Assembly (NCBI GenBank): GCA_963823075.1
Contig: CAWGKE010000004.1
Span: 200,727 to 264,726 of the forward strand
From: UBA4732 sp963823075
Lineage (GTDB): Bacteria > Planctomycetota > Planctomycetia > Gemmatales > Gemmataceae
Length of the DNA: 64,000 bases
Reading direction: 5' to 3'
Shown: one piece after another, positions 25,987 through 33,404 of the stretch
How positions within the stretch are numbered: the stretch's first letter is position 1
Layout of the letters: every line of letters starts with the position of its first letter
Notes under the pieces: generated by a model
Told to the model about the DNA's origin: nothing
The model's database searches: none
What the model saw: only the letters and a program-made list of their open reading frames with translations
Position numbers and translations under genes: made by a program

Positions 25987-27768
25987 CTATCGGGCGTGCG
26001 GCTTGTCACAGATTCCGCGGCGCGTGTCAAGAGGGAGTGGCGAGCGGGAAGCCGGCTCGCCGCGCTCTTCATTCGTCACCACCACCACGTCGCAGTCATC
26101 GTACATGTCGTGCCGCTGCGTGAGCGGCCGGAATCGCCGCCGCGCCTTCGCCTCCAGGGCCGGCAACTCCGCGGCCGGCAGGAACAGGTACGACGGCAGC
26201 GGCCCGCGCAGGAAGTCCACCGCCTCCTGCTGCGAGTTCAAACAGGCCACTTCGCGCCGACAGTAGAAGATAAGACTGGGCTGGTAATAGGCGAAGGCCG
26301 CCACCCGCACGTCGCGGCGCGTCTGGTCCGGCGGCAGCGCCTCAGCGAGCGCCTTCGGCGCCTTCCACGCCTCGACAGCGGAGGCGCCCCAGCCGGCCAT
26401 CGACGCGGTGAACAGCAGCGACGCCGCCAGGACCGCGACCACCGCCCCGGTGCGGCTCGTCCGTCGCAGCAAGAAGCCCGCCGCGACCGCCGCGCCCAGA
26501 ACGAGCGGAACGCCCAGGCCGGCGTACCACTCCAAACCGGGGAACAGCCGCATTCGCAGTCCCGGTACGGATACCACTCCGCCCACCGCCAGGAGGGCGA
26601 ACGCCGCACCGACGCCGATCAGCGCGAGACAGGCCAGATCGGTCCCGATCATCCAGGCCGGCGCTCTCGCCTCGCCGCGCCGCCACTGGTCCAGGAAGCG
26701 CCCCGTCAGCAGCGCCGCCGCGGGGTAGAGCGGCAGGATGTAGTTCGGCAGCTTCGTCGTTGACGCGGAAAAGAAGAGAAAATAGACCGCTATCCAGCAA
26801 ACAAGAAACTGCACCGCGGGCCGGTCGTCGGCCCCCTCACCTTTCTCCCCATTGGATGGGGAGAGGGGTAGGGGTGAGGGGATCGCAGCGGCTTTCGGCC
26901 GCCGGACGCGCCGCAGCGCGTACCAGGCCGTCGGGCCGAAGAAGACGCACCATGGCGCGCAGCCGACGAGCAGCGCGACGGCGTAGTAATAGAACGGCCC
27001 GGCGTGGCCTTCCAGGGAGCCGGTGAAGCGGTTGACGTTGTGGTGCATCCAGAAGCCGACCGTCCACGCCCCCTTCGTTTCCACCGTCACCCAGACGTAC
27101 CAGGGCGCCGCGACCAGCACAAACACCAGCAAGCCCCGGAGCAGACGCAGACTCCACAGTCGCCGCAGGTCCCACCGCCACAGCAGGAAGAGGAACGCGA
27201 CCGCGGCCGGCAGGATCAGGCCGACCGGCCCCTTGGCCAGCACGCCCAGCCCGGCGGCCGCCGCCGACCACGGCGACCAGCCGCGGCGGCCGGCGGCATA
27301 GTCGCGCCAGAAGAAAAACAGGGCGAACAGGCTGGACGTGTTGAGCAGGGAATCCGGGTTGGCGAAGTGAGCGGAGGCGCAGAACAGCACGGCCGAGCCG
27401 AGCAGCAGCCCGGCCAGCAGCCCGGTCGCCGCGTTGAACAGGCGCCGGCCGAACTCGTAGGTCGCCAGCATCGCGGCCAGGGCCGCCAGCGCCGACGGCA
27501 GCCGCGCGGCGAACTCGCCGGCGCCGAACACCGCGTAGCCGGCGGCTTGCAGCCAGTAGAGCAGGGCCGGCTTGTCCTCGCGCATCCGGTAGTTGCACGT
27601 CGGCACGATCCAGGCGCCGGCCCGCCACATCTCGCGGGCCGCTTCCGCATTATTCCCCTCGTCGATATCCCATAAGCTAGGCCCGCCGAGGTTGGGAAGA
27701 CACAGCGCCGCCCAGGCGATCAGCAGAAGGCCGTAATGGCCGGCGCGGTGGTCGAGTTTGCGGAACAT
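25987..27768 (-). CDS. GT39/ArnT-type membrane glycosyltransferase
   Basis: 593 residues with about ten to twelve membrane helices. The first extracytoplasmic loop carries WDIDEGNNAEAAREMW and the sequence CNYRMREDKPALLYWLQAAG, the acidic-residue and KPALLYW signature of PMT/ArnT family lipid-linked sugar transferases (GT-C fold). Then YEFGRRLFNAATGLLAGLLL, GLGVLAKGPVGLILPAAVAF, APWYVWV, and STTKLPNYILPLYPAAALL. It transfers a sugar from a polyprenyl carrier to a lipid or protein at the membrane. An unusual in-frame insertion of about 16 residues (IPSPLPLSPSNGEKGEG) comes from a palindromic repeat at 26832-26881. ATG at 27766-27768 chosen; a longer frame enters repeat sequence. Confidence 0.85.
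   Translation of the reverse strand: MFRKLDHRAGHYGLLLIAWAALCLPNLGGPSLWDIDEGNNAEAAREMWRAGAWIVPTCNYRMREDKPALLYWLQAAGYAVFGAGEFAARLPSALAALAAMLATYEFGRRLFNAATGLLAGLLLGSAVLFCASAHFANPDSLLNTSSLFALFFFWRDYAAGRRGWSPWSAAAAGLGVLAKGPVGLILPAAVAFLFLLWRWDLRRLWSLRLLRGLLVFVLVAAPWYVWVTVETKGAWTVGFWMHHNVNRFTGSLEGHAGPFYYYAVALLVGCAPWCVFFGPTAWYALRRVRRPKAAAIPSPLPLSPSNGEKGEGADDRPAVQFLVCWIAVYFLFFSASTTKLPNYILPLYPAAALLTGRFLDQWRRGEARAPAWMIGTDLACLALIGVGAAFALLAVGGVVSVPGLRMRLFPGLEWYAGLGVPLVLGAAVAAGFLLRRTSRTGAVVAVLAASLLFTASMAGWGASAVEAWKAPKALAEALPPDQTRRDVRVAAFAYYQPSLIFYCRREVACLNSQQEAVDFLRGPLPSYLFLPAAELPALEAKARRRFRPLTQRHDMYDDCDVVVVTNEERGEPASRSPLPLDTRRGICDKPHAR
26832..26881. repeat. CCCCTCACC...GGTGAGGGG palindrome inserted in a coding region
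   Basis: An imperfect hairpin (CCCCCTCACCTTTCTCCCCA with its complement, loop TTGGA) lies in frame within the GT39 gene and is translated as SPLPLSPSNGEKGEG in a predicted loop after WYALRRVRRPKAAA. Related palindromes occur at 32118-32260 and 36020-36063. Confidence 0.7.
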
Positions 27769-27847
27769 TCCCTTGTTCCTCCGGCGCGGGGTCGAAGCGC
27801 CCCCCTTATACAAGGAGGCACGGGATGGAAGCGAGAGCAGTCGGAAG

Positions 27848-27990
27848 CAGGGGTCAGGGGTCAGGGGTCAGGGGTCAGGCGTCAGGAGTCAGGGGTCAGG
27901 AAAGACAAGGGACCGCCTTCCGGTCTTCTCGCCCACGCCTGATCCCTGACTCCTGGCCCCTGACGCCTGACCCCTGACCCCTGACGCCTG
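27848..27990. repeat. Heptamer tandem repeats in inverted arrangement
   Basis: Seven to eight tandem copies of GGGTCAG/GGAGTCA-type 7-mers at about 27848-27900 are followed after ~38 bp by the complementary array (TGACCCC, TGACGCC types) at about 27939-27989. Together they could form a hairpin with ~50-bp arms. The block lies between the divergent GT39 and HEAT-repeat genes, so it occupies their shared upstream region. Confidence 0.75.
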
Positions 27991-28070
27991 GTATGCGGGT
28001 TGACGCCTCCCACCGCCTCCGGTATCGTCCCCCCGCCTTTGCGGAACTCGGTCGCCGGAGGAACCCTGCC

Positions 28071-30056
28071 ATGCACGCCATTCCAGCCATCCTGCTCGTT
28101 CTGGGGCTGCTGACGCCGGACGCCGACCCCGCCACGCCGTCCGCGGCCGATCCCGCCCGGCTCCAGGAGACGCTTCACGACCGCAGCGACCCGGCCGGCC
28201 AGAGCCAGGCCGCGCTGCTCCTGGTGCAGTGCCCCACGGACGACGCGGAATGCGCCGTTCGCCAGGCTCTGGAGCAGACCGAGGACGTGGACGTCTTCAC
28301 CGCCCTCGCGGGGGCCGTGCGCCTCTGCCAGGACGGCCGCTTTGCCGAGGAACTGCTGGCCGCCTTGCGCTCGGCGCGGCCGTCCGTCCGGCAAGCAGCG
28401 GCGGAGGCGCTGGCGGTACTGCCGCATCTGGACCTGACGAAACGCCTGAAAGAGATCGCTAATGATGACACCCTGGAGCTGCCCGTGCGCCAGGCGGCGT
28501 TGTGGGTGCTGGGTCGCAGCGGCCGCATGGACGCCGTCCCGGTGCTGCTGGAGCAGCTGGAGGGCGACAACGAGGCGCTGCAGGGCGGCGCCGCCGACGC
28601 CCTGGCGGAGCTGGCGGGACAGAGTTTTGGCGTGGACCCGGCCCGCTGGCGGGAGTGGTGGGACCGGCACAAGGACCTGAGCAACGCGAAATGGCTGGAA
28701 ATGCGGCTGGCCTGCCAGACGAGCCGGGTGCGGCGACTTGAGGGCGATCTGGAGCGGGAGCGGATGCAGGTGCTGCGGCTGCAGCAGCAGGTGTACAGCC
28801 GGCTGACGCCGGCGGATCGGCCGGCCTACATCCAGATGGCGCTGGAGCAGGACGACCCGATGGTGCGCGCCCTGGCCGGCCACTGGGCGCTGGAGCTGCT
28901 GCCCAATGCGGACGCCGCGCAGCAAAAGATCCTGGTGCAGGTGCTGTTCCGGCTGAGCCACGACGGCTCGGTGGACGTGCAGCGGGCGGCGGTGCTGGGC
29001 CTGGGGCGCGTTCACGACCCCGAGGTGTTCCAGCGGCTCAAGACGCTGGTGGAGCAGGGCCAGCCGCCGGTGCGGGCGGCGGCGGCGCGGGCGCTGGCCC
29101 AGCAGGCGCGCGAGGACGGGCCGGACGCCAAGGCGCGGCGCGACGAGGTGATCCCGGTGCTCCAAAAGGCGGTGGACGACTCCGCTCTGGAGGTGGTAGT
29201 GGAGGCGGCCGACGGCCTGGAGTCGCTCGGCGCGCTGGACGCGACGCCGGTGCTGGCGGGCCTCCTGCACCATCATTCGCAGGCGGTGCGCGAGACGGCC
29301 GCCCAGGCGCTGGAACGGTCGGCCGACGCCGCCGTGCTGAAGGAAGTGACGGCCGGCCTGGACGACGCCAGCCCGACGGTGCGTTTCAGCCTGGTCGGCG
29401 CCCTGGCGCACATCGGCCGCGACGGCGGCGGCCTGTCGGAGGAGCAGCAGAAGCAGGTGCTGGCCAAGCTGGAGGCGGTGTTGCAGCACGACGCCGACCC
29501 CGGCGTCCGCAGTCGGGCGGCGACGGCCCTGGGCGAGTGCGGCGGCCCGGCTCAGTTGGCGGCGCTGTGGCGCAGCGTGACGGCGAACGAGGACGGCCGC
29601 GTGCAGGAAAAGGCGTGGCAGGCGTTGGTGGAGATTGCGGCGCGGTCGAACAGCCTGCCGCTGGTGCAGGAGTGGGACCGGACGATGGCGTCGGCCAAAC
29701 AGAACCCGCGGCGCGTGCTGCTGCTCGGCGAAATCCTGGCGCGGTGGCAGCAGCGGCCGGAGACGAAGGCGGCGACGACGCCGGTGGAGGAGCTGCTGGT
29801 GCAGGCCCAACTCGACCTCGGCAAGTGGTCGGCCGCGTTCCCGCTGGTGCGCGATCTGCTGTCTCGGCCGGGCGCCGAGCCGGAAACGAACCAGCGGCTG
29901 CGCTGGATGCTGACCGTCGGCGAACAGGCCATGCAGGAGGGCAACCGGGCCGAGGCGCTGCGAGCCGTGCAGGAGGCGCAGCCGTACCTGCCGCACAGCG
30001 GGCCGCTTGCGGAAGGGTTCGACAAGTTGCAGAAGCTGGCGGGCGGCGACAAGTGA
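28071..30056 (+). CDS. Secreted HEAT-repeat protein
   Basis: 661 residues. A short signal peptide (MHAIPAILLVLGLLTPDADP) precedes a nearly continuous array of HEAT-like helical repeats: AALRSARPSVRQAAAEALAV, DDTLELPVRQAALWVLGRSG, DDPMVRALAGHWALELLP, HDGSVDVQRAAVLGLGRVHD, DDSALEVVVEAADGLESLGA, HHHSQAVRETAAQALERSAD and DASPTVRFSLVGALAHIGRD. A coiled coil lies near residue 230 (RVRRLEGDLERERMQVLRLQ). The C-terminal 150 residues become TPR-like (AEALRAVQEAQPYLPHSGPL). It probably acts as a periplasmic scaffold. The ATG at 28071 has GGAGGAA upstream. It is divergent from the GT39 gene. Confidence 0.85.
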   Translation: MHAIPAILLVLGLLTPDADPATPSAADPARLQETLHDRSDPAGQSQAALLLVQCPTDDAECAVRQALEQTEDVDVFTALAGAVRLCQDGRFAEELLAALRSARPSVRQAAAEALAVLPHLDLTKRLKEIANDDTLELPVRQAALWVLGRSGRMDAVPVLLEQLEGDNEALQGGAADALAELAGQSFGVDPARWREWWDRHKDLSNAKWLEMRLACQTSRVRRLEGDLERERMQVLRLQQQVYSRLTPADRPAYIQMALEQDDPMVRALAGHWALELLPNADAAQQKILVQVLFRLSHDGSVDVQRAAVLGLGRVHDPEVFQRLKTLVEQGQPPVRAAAARALAQQAREDGPDAKARRDEVIPVLQKAVDDSALEVVVEAADGLESLGALDATPVLAGLLHHHSQAVRETAAQALERSADAAVLKEVTAGLDDASPTVRFSLVGALAHIGRDGGGLSEEQQKQVLAKLEAVLQHDADPGVRSRAATALGECGGPAQLAALWRSVTANEDGRVQEKAWQALVEIAARSNSLPLVQEWDRTMASAKQNPRRVLLLGEILARWQQRPETKAATTPVEELLVQAQLDLGKWSAAFPLVRDLLSRPGAEPETNQRLRWMLTVGEQAMQEGNRAEALRAVQEAQPYLPHSGPLAEGFDKLQKLAGGDK

Positions 30057-30137
30057 CGGAGGAAACGAGCTGTCTGAATCTCACCGCCGCTTCCGCCGCA
30101 GCTTGGGCGGCTGGGCGGAGCAACCGCCCGTTCCCTT

Positions 30138-30161
30138 GTTCCCGAACTCCCGTTCGGGAAC
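30138..30161. repeat. Short palindrome GTTCCCGAAC/GTTCGGGAAC, copy 1
   Basis: A 24-bp palindrome (GTTCCCGAACTCCCGTTCGG...) followed by GAGTAGAA, located between the convergent HEAT-repeat and DUF4058 genes. A near-identical copy is at 31255-31278 and a degenerate one at about 32916-32940. Possible terminator stem or small repeat. Confidence 0.6.
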
Positions 30162-30221
30162 GAGTAGAATCTTGAATGTCCCTTTTGCCCTCCTTTCGCC
30201 CTTTTGCCTTCCGACGAAAGA

Positions 30222-30923
30222 TCAGTCCAGGTACACCCGCCTGGCCGCCTCATGGTACGTCGTTTCGAGGTCGATGACGACGGCCTGATCCTGGTCCAGC
30301 GCCAGGGGCAATTCCGGCAACGGCTGACCGGCCCGGAGGAGGCGACGCCAGAGTTCGATTCGAGTGCCCATCTCCTCATCGCGGGGCACGGGGCCGCCGA
30401 CGCGATAACTGATGGCGTGGGGAGGACGAGCGGCCGCTTCGCCCAGACCGAGGTCATCGGAGATGGCGTCGGCAAAGGAGAATCCCGCGGGCTGCGAAAA
30501 CACGTCGATCAGCATCAGGTGGACGCCCTGCCGCAAATAGCCGAGGTAGCGGCGGGTGTAGCGCGCTTTGGAGTCCAGGCGGTCCTTGTTGCGCGGCGAG
30601 ACGACCTCAACGGCCGCTATCAATTGCCCGTGCCAATCGACGTGGATTGCTCGATGGGGATCGAGGGTGAACGTGGCCACGGTATCGCGATCGGGGGCGA
30701 GCGGAGCCGGGCCCTTCGGGGCGTCGTTCGGCGGAACTCGCCAGCCTCGCAGGGTGACGTCGGGCTTGCCGTTGCCGGCCTCCAGGGTGAGAGCCGGCAC
30801 GGATCCGACATAGGCCCGAAAGCCGGGCGGCAGGCGCGGCTGAATCCAGTCGAGCAGTTGCGCCAGCCAGAGCAGGTGAACGCCGTCCCAGCCCCGTTCG
30901 TCCTTCCAATCGTGCAGCGGCAT
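30222..30923 (-). CDS. DUF4058 family protein
   Basis: 233 residues beginning MPLHDWKDERGWDGVHLLWL. Family core: HRAIHVDWHGQLIAAVEVVS followed by PRNKDRLDSKARYTRRYLGY and LRQGVHLMLIDVF, then ETTYHEAARRVYLD at the end. The central E-V-V-S-P-x-N-K-D motif, in the place of the E-x-K of restriction-endonuclease-like folds, is the strongest identifier. Function unknown. The ATG at 30921-30923 is used because MP.HDW is the family's invariant start; a longer frame is Arg-rich junk. It diverges from a second DUF4058 gene at 31351, with a transposase fragment in between. Confidence 0.82.
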   Translation of the reverse strand: MPLHDWKDERGWDGVHLLWLAQLLDWIQPRLPPGFRAYVGSVPALTLEAGNGKPDVTLRGWRVPPNDAPKGPAPLAPDRDTVATFTLDPHRAIHVDWHGQLIAAVEVVSPRNKDRLDSKARYTRRYLGYLRQGVHLMLIDVFSQPAGFSFADAISDDLGLGEAAARPPHAISYRVGGPVPRDEEMGTRIELWRRLLRAGQPLPELPLALDQDQAVVIDLETTYHEAARRVYLD

Positions 30924-30996
30924 AGCCTGGTTTCCTCTTCGCCGCCTTCGCGAACCGCGGCGGACGCGATGGCGGCGCGGCCCGTCCGCATGGACG

Positions 30997-31146
30997 TTAC
31001 CACGCCCCGTCCTGCTCCGCAAGGATTTGGAGAACGACGATCTGCACTGCCTGTGGGCGGGTGAAGACGGGGCGCCAGCCCACGACCGTGCCGGTCAGGA
31101 AGCAGGGATATTCGGTCTCGCCGATGCGGTGGGGGCTGCGGGGCAT
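30997..31146 (-). pseudogene. Truncated REP-associated tyrosine (Y1, IS200-like) transposase, RAYT fragment
   Basis: 49 residues. MPRSPHRIGETEYPCFLTGT followed by VVGWRPVFTRPQAVQIVVLQ closely resembles the N-terminus of RAYT proteins, which continue with a LxxLxGYVVMENHLHLV segment holding the catalytic HUH motif. Here the frame ends after ILAEQDGAW, so both HUH and the catalytic Tyr are missing. RAYTs mobilise REP palindromes, so even a fragment is of interest given the many palindromes nearby. ATG at 31144-31146. The similarity is recognised by eye. Confidence 0.6.
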
Positions 31147-31254
31147 GGAGGGCGTTATAGCACGCAGAGGAGCTTCGAGGGAGGGGGTTCCTGGACAGGC
31201 GGCGGAAACGCGGAGGATGGTGGGAGGGCGCGAAACGGGAGTTTCGCGGACGGC

Positions 31255-31278
31255 GTTCCCGAACGGGAGTTCGGGAAC
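31255..31278. repeat. Short palindrome GTTCCCGAAC/GTTCGGGAAC, copy 2
   Basis: 24-bp palindrome followed by GAGTAGAA as in copy 1, preceded by GAGTTTCGCGGACGGC, a flank also present near 32900. It lies in the upstream region of the DUF4058 gene at 31351. Confidence 0.6.
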
Positions 31279-31350
31279 GAGTAGAAGTGGGGCCGACGCC
31301 GCCGGAGAAGAAGCAACCTCCTTCTGATACAATTTCGTGGGAGGTTCACG

Positions 31351-32085
31351 ATGCCGATTCACGATTGGACCCGCGTTCCGGCAGGGACGTACCACTTCTT
31401 CCACCAGCGGTGGATCTCCGCCCTCGCCGACGCACTGAACGCCGGCGGGTTGCCCGAGGGCTACTTCGCCATGAGCGAGGTGGACGCGAAAGGGCCCATC
31501 CCGGACGTGCTCGCGCTCAAGGCTCAGCCGCCGACGCCGCCTTCCGGTCCGGCCGGGGTGGCCGTTCTCGACCGTCCCCCCCGCGCCCGCATCGTGAGCC
31601 GCGGAGAAAACACAGCCGGGTATGCGCGGCGGGCCGACCGCCTGTCCGTGTACCTGCCGCAGGGGGAGTTGATCGCGGTCATCGAGATCGTGTCGCCGGG
31701 GAACAAGGACAACACCAACAGGTTGGAGGCGTTCGTCCGCAAGGCCGGGAAACTCCTCCGGCGCGGCGTCCACCTGTTGGTCGTCGATCTGTTCCCGCCG
31801 TCGATCCGCGACCCGCACGGCATCCACAAGGCGATCTGGGACCAGTTCAAGGAAGAGCCGTTTGAACTGCCGCCGGACAAGCCGTTGACCCTCGCGGCGT
31901 ATGCCGCCGGTTCGGAGAAAGTCGCCTACGTCGAGAACGTGGCGGTCGGGGACCGGCTCCCGGACATGCCGATCTTCCTGACGCCGGATCACTACGTGCC
32001 GTGCCCGCTTGAGGCGTCGTACCAGGCGACCTGGGGCGTGTTCCCCGGGGCGCTCAAGGGGCGGCTGGAGCTTCCCCCGAAATGA
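31351..32085 (+). CDS. DUF4058 family protein
   Basis: 244 residues starting MPIHDWTRVPAGTYHFFHQR WISALADAL. Then RADRLSVYLPQGELIAVIEI, IVSPGNKDNTNRLEAFVRKA, LLRRGVHLLVVDLFPPS and the late TPDHYVPCPLEASYQATWGV. It belongs to the longer DUF4058 subtype in which the C-terminal region ends in a beta-rich segment. Function unknown. Codon usage and GC content look like the neighbours. GGAGGTTCACG upstream of ATG 31351 is a good ribosome-binding site. It precedes a 143-bp miniature element. Confidence 0.82.
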   Translation: MPIHDWTRVPAGTYHFFHQRWISALADALNAGGLPEGYFAMSEVDAKGPIPDVLALKAQPPTPPSGPAGVAVLDRPPRARIVSRGENTAGYARRADRLSVYLPQGELIAVIEIVSPGNKDNTNRLEAFVRKAGKLLRRGVHLLVVDLFPPSIRDPHGIHKAIWDQFKEEPFELPPDKPLTLAAYAAGSEKVAYVENVAVGDRLPDMPIFLTPDHYVPCPLEASYQATWGVFPGALKGRLELPPK

Positions 32086-32117
32086 CGAACCGGGCGCCGC
32101 CTGCCTCTTCTGTTAGT

Positions 32118-32260
32118 GACTGTCCCATAAGCCTCTCCCCTCTCCCCGGTACTCCGGGGAGAGGGGTCGGGGGTGAGGGGTTTTGGCCTGGGAAACCATG
32201 CCCCCTCACCCCAACCCCTCTCCCCCGAGTACGGGGGCGAGGGGCTTATGGGACAGACTC
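32118..32260. mobile_element. 143-bp miniature inverted-repeat element with TTAGT duplication
   Basis: Ends are GACTGTCCCATAAG on the left and CTTATGGGACAGACTC on the right, giving imperfect terminal inverted repeats that continue as ~59-bp arms (32122-32254), each arm with its own inner palindrome (CTCCCC...GGGGAG). The direct repeat TTAGT at 32113-32117 and 32261-32265 flanks it. The TTA of the right duplication provides the stop codon of the Uma2 gene. No coding capacity. Confidence 0.75.
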
Positions 32261-32857
32261 TTAGTCCGCATCAAAAACCTGATCCACGCCGAGTTGGAAT
32301 CCCTGGAGCAAGGACGATCGGGCGACGCCGCCGCGAGCAAAACTTCCGAGCCGGCGGTAGCGCTTCTTGTTCAGGACCAGAACGACGATGGTTTCATTTG
32401 CGGGATTGACAATCCAGTATTCCCTGACGCCGGCCGCTGCGTAGTCCTGGCGTTTCGAGGCCAGGTCGCGCTCCGGCTTGTCGGGGCTGACGACTTCCAC
32501 GACGAGGTCGGCGCCGGTCCAGAATCGGTTTTGCCGACGCCGATCCGAGGCCGAAAGGAGGAGCAGTAAGTCGGGTTCGCGGAATTTGCCCTTCCGGATG
32601 CGCAATCGCAAGGGCGCCATGCGCACCTTCCCGCCAAGCGGCTTCATGAAGCCATCGAATGCGTACAACAGGAGCTGCACTATCGCTTGATGATAGTCGG
32701 TCGGTATAGGCAGGAGTTCCAAGAAGCCATCCGTGAATTCAACCAAACGAGTGGTGTGGTCGGTCAACGAAAGGTATTCCTCTTCGGTCCAACTCCCTTG
32801 TCGATCGAGGATGTCCAGAAGACGTTCCGGCGAAGCGAGGAGCAGCTTGGTTGTCAT
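32261..32857 (-). CDS. Uma2 family (DUF820) endonuclease-like protein
   Basis: 198 residues. TEEEYLSLTDHTTRLVEFTD, DGFLELLPIPTDYHQAIVQL, KGKFREPDLLLLLSASD, GADLVVEVVSPDKPERDLAS and KRQDYAAAGVREYWIVNPAN form a complete Uma2 fold with the Asp (EPDLLLL), Glu (VVEVVSP) and Lys-type helix. The C-terminal part (LLQGFQLGVDQVFDAD) is the usual end. Start ATG at 32855-32857. Its stop codon lies in the TTAGT duplication of the adjacent miniature element, so insertion occurred exactly at the gene end. Function unknown. Confidence 0.85.
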   Translation of the reverse strand: MTTKLLLASPERLLDILDRQGSWTEEEYLSLTDHTTRLVEFTDGFLELLPIPTDYHQAIVQLLLYAFDGFMKPLGGKVRMAPLRLRIRKGKFREPDLLLLLSASDRRRQNRFWTGADLVVEVVSPDKPERDLASKRQDYAAAGVREYWIVNPANETIVVLVLNKKRYRRLGSFARGGVARSSLLQGFQLGVDQVFDAD

Positions 32858-32998
32858 ATTTCGGATTCCTTCAAGGCACGATCAGAACTTGACAGCGAGG
32901 AGTTTCGCGGACGGCGCTCCCGAAGGGGAGTTCAGGAAGGAGGATAACGCGTTATTCACTCGCTTGCCTCACATTCCGTGGATACTACTCCCGTAAGC

Positions 32999-33385
32999 CT
33001 ATTCCATCAATTCTACAGCTGAGAAGGCGTCAAAGACATCGATCTTGCGCAGTTGCAGACCGTCCTGGCATCGTTCCCACGCGCTATTCATGGTCGCAGC
33101 ATTGCTCAGGTCAAGCTTCATGAACTGCTTGCTCAGTTCATCGCGAACTCCGCTAGACCTTGAACGGAGAATACGCGTGATGGCATCACGAAAGACAGGT
33201 TTCCGGCCTTGGAGAGCAGCCCCAAACTCGCGTATGGACTCCTGGAGGCCGCTCTTCGCCATGTAGCGAACGCAGAGACATAGGGCGTGGTATTTCAATT
33301 GCGCGGGTTTCGGGCCACCTGCGCTCGGATTCAGATTGAGGTCTTTCTTTAGGATTACTCCCAACACATCGTCAAGATTTTGCAA
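32999..33385 (-). CDS. Hypothetical protein, N-terminus probably truncated by an IS66-family element
   Basis: 128 residues from a TTG with no ATG start. The frame stays open upstream (RWTVTLPFLVF) to the inverted repeat of the IS66-like element at 33405, so the native start may have been lost. The protein is mostly helical and charged: LDDVLGVILKKDLNLNPSAG, LKYHALCLCVRYMAKSGLQE, FRDAITRILRSRSSGVRDEL and KQFMKLDLSNAATMN. I do not recognise the family. Base composition (about 50% GC) is clearly lower than in neighbouring genes, suggesting a foreign origin together with the IS. Confidence 0.45.
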   Translation of the reverse strand: MQNLDDVLGVILKKDLNLNPSAGGPKPAQLKYHALCLCVRYMAKSGLQESIREFGAALQGRKPVFRDAITRILRSRSSGVRDELSKQFMKLDLSNAATMNSAWERCQDGLQLRKIDVFDAFSAVELME

Positions 33386-33404
33386 GAAGACGAGAAAAGG
33401 TAGT

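Noticed and set aside
27848..27990. CRISPR array
   Set aside because: The repeat unit is 7 bp, repeats are contiguous without spacers, and no cas genes are present.
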